This document shows positions 48,801 to 57,800 of a stretch of DNA of 64,000 nucleotides, in pieces. Origin of the DNA: Gnetum montanum (lineage: Eukaryota; Streptophyta; Gnetopsida; Gnetales; Gnetaceae); contig MNCI01037805.1 in the NCBI GenBank assembly GCA_015680685.1, positions 130,263 through 194,262 of the forward strand, given 5' to 3'. Under the pieces are notes generated by a model. The model ran no database searches. It was not told where the DNA came from and saw only the letters and a program-made list of their open reading frames with translations. The first letter of the stretch is position 1. Every line of letters starts with the position of its first letter. The position numbers and the translations under genes were made by a program.

Positions 48801-51800
48801 CAAATTGTAGTGTATAATTAAAAGATAAATTGTTGTGTGCGCAAAAGTATGTAGACACAAGTACAATATGTTATACTAATAGAACTTAAGGAAAACACCT
48901 GCTCATTAGTTCTCTTTATCAAGGCACCAGCTTCCGCTAGAGGTTGTAAAACTTGTTGTATTCCAAGAACATCAGCTGGCTCAGCCGACCTAGTACCTTC
49001 ATATGAATCACTGTACAAATTTGGAATAAACGCAGTGTTAATAACATTCTTCAACTGTTAAACGCACTTTCTTCCTCAAAAACTGTAAATAATACATGCT
49101 CTAATACTTGCAATTATTTTATAAATTCATTCAAAACTCAAACAAAAGATAACTAGAATAGCATAGTTTCCACTTTCCACAACTTTTAGAAACAATCAGA
49201 AGTTTCAAGGACATGATACTATGACTAGTCTTTTTGCAACAAAAATATTTGAACTGAGCCATTAGACAAATTATATTCATTGATTACAAAATACAAGTAA
49301 CAAAATTATTGACCTGCTAAACAAAAATATCACCAAAATAATTCTATTAAATGAACATCACAAATTCCCTTCCTAACCGGCAATGCAAAGATACAAGTTA
49401 AAATTTCTAAAACATGTGACGGTTCATTTATGAACAGATCACATGGAATATTAACATAGTAATTATCGTGGAACATCAAAACTCAACAATACTGCAAAGT
49501 AGTACCTTGCAACAATTTCCAACAACATATGACAAAATTGGGTCTTACCAGTGTAGAATGTAGAATCTGATAAAGAATTAGATTGTACTGACAATCAAAG
49601 CTAGATATCTTTCTAGCGGTGATCATTATAACATAAAATGATGGTATTTCAAAAAAAATATTAACAAGTAAAAGAGCAAGAAGAAGAAACCACTTTAAAA
49701 ACAACAGCAACAAAGATTTTGAAACCATTCTTCAAATTTATTCTCACCAAGTGTTTCTTGACTCATTCACATCCTAGGGTTTGAAATCCTTTGATGCACT
49801 TATGCCACCTATACTATTGCCTTGATCTGCTTGACTACAACCCCTTGGGTGCAAAAAAGCCAGCCTTAGATCTGCGAAGAGAGGATTTTCTTGTAGATAA
49901 GCTAACAATGAGTTGTTAATTTACTGGTAAGAGCCTTGGACTGGAAAACCCAGATCACAGGTTTGATTCCAATGGGCTACACTGAGTTATGTACCAAAAA
50001 AAATCCATAAAAGGAATTCTGAAACTAGTCCAACAAATCCAAAGGGTCTAAATAAAATTTCAGTTTCAGTTTCATTAAGATAAGCACACCTTTGTGATTA
50101 TTTCTACAAAGAACATTCACTGTCCTAATTAGGGGCTAAAGTTTCTGAAACTGTTCCAACAGATCCAAAGGCTCTTAGTAAATGTAAATAAATTTTCTGT
50201 TTTAGTTTCCTAAACATAAGCACCTTTGTGATTATTTCTACAAAGTGCATGCACTGTCCTAGTTAGGAGCTAACGTTATCTGTTAAAGCCAGTAGACCAA
50301 CCAATTAGTTTCAACGTCTTGTAATGTAATACAATTTTTGAATTATACCACTAAAATAATGTTTTGTCCAGAAATGGAATGGCAAGAAATGATATCCCAA
50401 TTTTGTTCCTTTTAAAGCAATAACTACGTTGTTTGCTACTATGCAACTTACGTGCCTAGATATTTGTAGATACCACATTTTGACCTCACGTTTCTATAGA
50501 TGGCATCTCCATTATAAACTATCTACACACTGCCAAAACATGTGACCACCGTAATTTCCTTGATTCATTTTTTATACATATTTTGCTATCAATTCGTATG
50601 AAAAATCGTGTAGGTGCCAACACAAAAATTTTTATCTTAATTTTATCACATTATAAAGATATCCACCATTCTGAAAGACAACATTTCATCCAAAAATTTC
50701 AAAAATCTTTAGGAAAAACGAACACATCCTCTCTTTTTTTCACAAAAGTTCAGTGAACCAAAGGACGCAGGAGCATTATAAAGGAAGTAATCATTGAGAA
50801 AAAATTATCAAATTTTTTAAGTTAACATGTAAGAATCCATTTTTCCCCTTACTTGATAATTCAGTAATTAGGTTCAAATATCTTGAGATTATTCAATATA
50901 ACTAAATTAACCTCGTGTTTCAACTATCCTCAACATCCTTGAAAACTACCAAAACCAACATGTTCCTCGGAAGGATCCTGTAGTCCATAAATATGTGGAG
51001 TCTGCAACATCTAAAACCATATCCAACAACGGGAAAATGAAAATTATTAACCCAAAAAACAAATGATAAATCAATATTTATAGAAGATTTATATTCCCAA
51101 GGCATTTTTTATAAAACATCATGTTTTCTAAAAATAACTAACTAAGCACTTCTAACACACCAATATTAAACATTTTCTTAAGGGTAAAAATAAACGATAT
51201 TGCTAGAGGATGTTCACAGATTTGTATGCATATTATAATTGTCTATGGGTCCACTTGCATTTCAAATCAGCAATTTCAATGTGTGATACATAACAATAAA
51301 TAACATTCATTTTTCCTGTTGGAATGCCCAGAAAATCCTGAATACTTACTTTCTGAAAAAAAACAATGTCCAACCAGCGTCGAAAGCTTATTTTTACAAA
51401 AAAAATAGAGATGATATTGGCCACCAAAAAGGTCTTAAAAGTAGAAAATTTGCTTTCCTTCCTTTAAAAGAAAAAGGGAAAAATAAGCAGGAATGAGAAT
51501 AATCATGCAGATCAATAAACATGTACTGACACAATTACATGGACCCATCAAAACATAGAAATTGCCAAGATTTCTTTCCTCTGTGTAAGCTGCCCAGTGT
51601 TCAAACAGAGAATTATACAGTTGATGTCCTGCTTTACTTATTCCCTGTCAGTACAAAATGACGTGTATACATGACAACATGAAACACAAGACATTGGAAG
51701 CTTCAATAGTCCCAAAATATCATTCTTCTTGTGCCATGAGTCAAGAATTTAAAAGCATCACATCCACATATTTAATAGGTTTAAAGATTAATCATCATTG

Positions 51801-54800
51801 CATATAGATCAGTAGATGCGGAAGACAACACTTTCAAACAAAAATGATAGCTACTACACGCATAGAGAAAAAAAAGGAAGAAAAAACATTAATGAACAAC
51901 ATCAGGTTTGAATCTTCTTTGAAAGGGAATACATGATCTCTGCCTCAAAAAAGGCACAATTCTTTAGACGACAAAACTGATTATACAACTTTCTATATTG
52001 TTTTGTATATCTAATATGAAAATGCAGGCATATGATTAAAGCTTAAATACATGCAGATCCAATAGAGACCTAAAAGAATTTTACAAAATCACAGAAAGGT
52101 GAATGCCAAATCATCAGCGAAAACATTGTTTTATACCAGTTTAGATAATAATTAAAATAGTCAATATCTGTTCAATGATGGCGACACTGCATCATGATTA
52201 ATGATTGCTACAACGATGGTGCACAAGTAGTCACATAGGTAACTGTTTCAAACAAACCTGGCGTATACCAGGGCTATGTGATAGAACAGAATTAATTTCA
52301 CCATGGTAACATTACATGCATATAAGAGAAAGTTTACAAAATATATGCAAGGGCCACTTACATAACCAAGCCAATTACAAACTTTGATATGACTGATCAG
52401 CTTGTGAAGCTAAATTTCAGAAAGCTCTGCCAACATTCTTTTCTGAAAACTCTACGGCTATACAGGATACCGGTAAATTATTCAATTTTTAATATATATT
52501 TCCAGCTCTCCAATTATGTAAGTCGAGAATACAAGAAATAAACATTATTTTTGGAAAATGAAGTACAGGCCCGAACAGGCTTGCAAGAGCGTAGAACTCA
52601 ACCAAAATGTCATGTGCAATATGACTACAGAGATCAACAACATTGGAAGCGTTTGTAAGATCATTATTTGAGTTTTAAGGGGAAAAAACAATCTTTTAGA
52701 TAATGCAAACATTGAACTTAACATTTTTTAAATATAAAATTATTACGTGGATTAAGAAAATGTCAGTATAAATTTATGAGAGTGGATTACATAAAAATAC
52801 ACTGATGTAAATGCCAGGCCGATTCCCTAACACACGAGCACAAAAAGCATTCAAACATCTTTCAATTGGAAAAATTTACAGACCTTGCTATCATAGTGCC
52901 TATACCATCTCTTGTAAATAACTCCAGTAATAGAGCACCTTCAATCATTCCATCTACAAGATGCACCCTCTGAACACCACCCTGAAAATTCAAGCTTTCA
53001 GGACATGTCAGAAAGGCATAATAAAATACACTTCATTTCAAAAATTAAAAAAATTAATAATGTCAGTGACCTCTTCCAATTCAGTTTAAGATAAAGCATA
53101 TGAAATCAGACATTTAGTGTTCTAGATATCTCATCTTAGTTTACAGTTTTTGATTGTAGTGAAACAGTTTTTCTACCCTGCACACAAACACTGCAGCTGC
53201 CAGCTCTGAAAGATAGTCATTTCTACTCAGTCTCTCCTCTCCACCAATAGCAAATCCCTGTGAACCGGCTCCAAAGCCAACACCATTTTGAAACACTTTT
53301 CCGAAATCATAATCCTTATAAATGCTTCCATTCAAAGAGCTATTTGTGTAACTACCACCATCAGAAACGGCCTTCACATAATCTGCAGCTATTTCACTCT
53401 GTCCAGCATTCTTCCTTATCAGAAGATCTGCTTCAGGAAGTGTCATATAGCGAATGAGCTTTTCATTTTCATCAAGAATAGAACCATCAATAAGGCAAAT
53501 GAGTTTCTCTGCCTTTAATGCTAAGGCACAAGCAGTGGCAACCTCATATGTGCTGTATACATAAATGAAATATTGTAATATAACTTGTCAGTTTATGAAT
53601 GCATTCATTAAAGATAAATATCAAACAAAATAATTATCTTTTGGTTTACATAAATTGTTAACATACATACTATAAACTATAAAGGCTTGCTGAAAAAGCC
53701 AATGAAATGCTAAGACAATAGCCATGCAAAGCACAAGTCATATGTTGAACTAATTAAAGAGGCATATGACTGGACAAAACTGTACATGCCAGCTTGGGCA
53801 CAGTAGAAGCATACATTTAGGCTATAGGGTCAGCTAGACAGCCATGTTGGGATAAAGGAACCACGATGATGATGGCTGGACAAAACTGTGAAGAAAATGA
53901 TATCATCATATGCTACACACACAACGTGTGCAGCACTAAACTTGTCCCAAATCTCAGTTACGAATGAGCCAAAGGTCTTATGGAGTTGGGATATGATCCC
54001 ACAGGATGCTTTGATCCCACAAACTTAAAGAATAATAATTTCTGCAAAAACTTGTGTATTAAAAACCACTGCCACAACTAAAAAATTCCAACACCAATGT
54101 ATGTATTCGGTTTAATTATAATTTCTCTTTTTAGTAAACTACAAAAGAGACAAAATAACAAACAGCGCTACCATATTGTAAGAGATATCTAGAAAGTCAA
54201 ACTCACAAGTTAATTTTAGTGCAGTGAAATACAGAAACTTTTGAATAGAGATTTGCAACTTCAATGCCTCTAGGTTTCTTTTGTAACTTGCAAGCTTGCT
54301 TTAAAATTATCTATAAATTAATTTTCTATGGTTGCAAATATAGCAGACTCTCCGTGAATTGTAATACTATTTAAAAACCCAGTCTCACAAGTCAAACACA
54401 AACATGGACACGTGTAAGTGTAAATGAACATCTATAACTTAGTGCATTTTTGCTAATGTACTGTATAAATTTAACCATGCTTTGCAGCTATCAAGTCAGC
54501 TCCATAAACACATTTTTCCAAGTCTACATTGTTTCTTAGAGCAACAAGTCAACACGCATGCTCACAAAGTTGGTAGCAAAACAAGAAATTTTATGGAATG
54601 GGATTTCATAGAGAAGCGACGTGCAATTACCATGTACAAGGCATATCAACCATTCAAAGGGTTGTCTATTAGGAAGGGAGTTGCAAAGGAGAATCTAGTG
54701 GCTCATATCAAAGTTTGGATAAGACAATTTATCAAATATCAAAGTTACTCAGTAAATGCAGTCTAAGGTCATTCATTGCATGGCCTCTTTTAAAAAAAGC

Positions 54801-57800
54801 ATTTATTTCATGAGTGGCTAACATCATCAATTTTCACCGTGGCCATGCATGACTATTCAGGTGGATAGCCTAGTCCAGGTTGTTTGTGTTGACTCTTTTC
54901 TATAACACAATCGATGTACTAACATCTTAGATTTGTTACAACTGCAAAAGTTTTTTTCTCTCAAAACATGTACATTTTTTCAGTTACCTAAAAACATGAA
55001 ACATTAGACTCATTCCAATTGCCCTCGATTTCTATAACATCAGATGCAATTGTTTAGAATATAATACATACACCAACAACGGTATTATTGATAAAGATTT
55101 CTTTTTTCCTTGTTCCAAAAAAGTGCAATCCAAAATTTTTGAAACACAGTGAAACTTTATAAATGTCGAGTATTGATTATTTATACAATTCAAATAAACA
55201 AATCCTCTTTTCTAAGGAAGCTTTTTCATGTAAGATTACGTTAAAACTAAAGAACGATAACTGTCAAATATATTAAGTAGAAACTTCAGCAAAAGAAGTA
55301 AATATGAAATTTCAATTATATCCAACATCTTCACTGTACAAGCAAGAGAAATACTTGCACAAAGCTTATTTAGTACGTACTTGCAATTTAACACTTCCCC
55401 AGAACTGGAATAGCCCAGATTGCTAACTATAACAATACAGTTTGCATCAAGCCTTTCCCTTATTCGTGAAACATCAACCCTCTTTACCTCTCCAGTAGCT
55501 ATAAAGTCAACTCCATTGACAACTCCTCGTCTCTGGTTCAGGAAACAAAAAGGTTTTATATGGTCTACATTTAAAAGAGAAGAATGTCCATCACCGATCA
55601 CAGCTGCCATTTAGGTAAAGGCAACACGAACCATATAGCATATATAATAATGCAAGTGGGGAGGAGATAACAAGTAACATTCAACCTCAACACTACCTTA
55701 GCTGCCAAAAAGTTGCCACTGGCAACACTAACTCCTACATCATGCCAACGTTCATTGTTACCATGACGACGCAAGCTTGGAATTGGAGGACCTGGTGATA
55801 GTTTTGCTTCTACTGCAAAACGGATCCTCCCAGCTGCTTCCATTGAAGCTGCTAATGATGCAGAATCAGTAATGCGATAACGTCCTGCATATTTTGCCTT
55901 ATTTCCTACAGGGAAAACAATTTTAAGAAGTTACAATTGATGTCATGATTTACATTTACATTTGTCATTACTAAGAATGTATTTATTTCCTTGCTAGAAA
56001 TCTTCGGAATAAATTAACATGCTACAACATTAAAAACATCTTACAGCCTAAATATTGCTATACATTTCTCTATTTTGGTTAAAAAGTGTTAATTTTGTCT
56101 AGCCATCCTGTGAGAGACATCTCCCTTCTCAAGTAACCACATTCTATATCATCTGCACATAACCTATATACAATATAAAAATAAATTATTGGAATCAAAT
56201 CCTTCCTAGAACAATCATGCAGGTCAGATGGCTAAGATTTACATTTCAAGAAATTGAATATCTACTAACAGAAAGTAAGAAACTATACAGGATTTGTACC
56301 CAGATAAAATAAATACATCTTGTGTGAGATTCCTCTTTAAACATCCATACAAAATAAAAAGGAAAAGAATTTTTTAGGTACCTGGTCAATTTGGTGAAGG
56401 GAATGTCCACTCATCAAGTCAATCTGGCAGAAATGCAAATGCCTAGATGGATATTGAATGTCACCAGAAGAGATGAATTACACAATATAGACATTCGAGG
56501 AAGAATTAGAGTGGCTTCTATTTTAGATAATGAGCCTATAAGTTGCAGGAATGGCATTTTAAATGGTTTGGACAAGTGCAAAGAAGATCAGATAATGAAC
56601 ATATAAAAGAATGTTGCTGCATCGCTCTTCCAGGAAAGCCACCAAAAGGAAGACCAAAAAAGACATGGGAAAAAAAAATTGAAGAGGATATGAAGAAAAT
56701 GCAAATAAACAAGGATCTCTTCATAGAGGTGAATAGTGAAAAGAACTCATGTAGCTGACCCCATTTTGTTGGGACAAGGCTAGGATGCTAATGATAATGA
56801 TGATGATGAAATGTAATCCACTCATCATTTTTCAACATAAATTTAATTAGTTAAAAGAAAGTTTAGGATAGATTTGATAATACATAATAACATAGCATGT
56901 TCCAAATATGGTTATTCTTTTCTTGTTAACAATTCATTTAATACAGAAAATCTTCCAATCCAATAGGTGATCCTCCAATTTTACTTTTTAGGAAAAAAAC
57001 ATTCACAGAAAGGGAGGTGTAAATTCAGTAATAGAGTATTATTAAAACATACAATCCAACAAAATAAAAAATGTTTTAAAGGTATCCATGTTATGATAGA
57101 GAAGTTCGTTAGCTACAAAAATGGGATTAAAAACAGAATGTCAGTATGGGAGAGGAGAATGAATGGCATTCAAAGGACATCAAAGGACAAAAATGTGTAT
57201 CTCATTTAATGAGAAGGTTGCCATCTGTGCTAAGCTACAATTGATTTCTAAACATTAAAAAAAAATTATGGTACTAACCATACCAAGTAATATTAATACT
57301 AAAATGAAACAACAAATCATTTTTATTTTAATTTGCACTGGCAACACTTCATGCAGAGTGGTGGCAATGCATGAACATTAAAATTTTCTCACTTATTCAC
57401 ATTACACATAAGTACAAGCAACCGCATACCAAACACTAAGATCTGGCAACAAATGTATAATAAGTTTGAGTACAACCTAGAAAAGTATGCAAACACAAAT
57501 GTCCAGAAAAATCAGGATGAAAAAACACGATACTTGGTTTCACCAAGTTGTGTAAAATATAGGAATTGTATAAAATCTAACAGATAGAACAGGACAATAG
57601 TAACCAAGCTAAATATTGAATAAATGCAGTGCATTCATAAAGTTAATGTATTTCCTGAGATTGCAAGTATAGTAAATATTTTAACTATAGACAATCTGGT
57701 AAAACGGGAATAGACAATGGATGGCAGATATTTTATAAAAATGTAAGTGACAATGGAAATCATATCTTTATCCATGGGCCTACAATTGCTGACACTAGTA

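Larger units (their letters stand above)
49011..52883 (-). other. NAGS intron 7
   Basis: 3,873 bp of AT-rich intron. It holds the SINE at 49905-50100 and the duplication at 50019-50277. The remaining frames (49483, 50920, 51233) match nothing known. Confidence 0.6.

Noticed and set aside
54482-54766. 94-codon plus-strand ORF in NAGS intron 5
   Set aside because: No domain or splice partner is seen. It could be a decayed transposon piece, but nothing supports an assignment.
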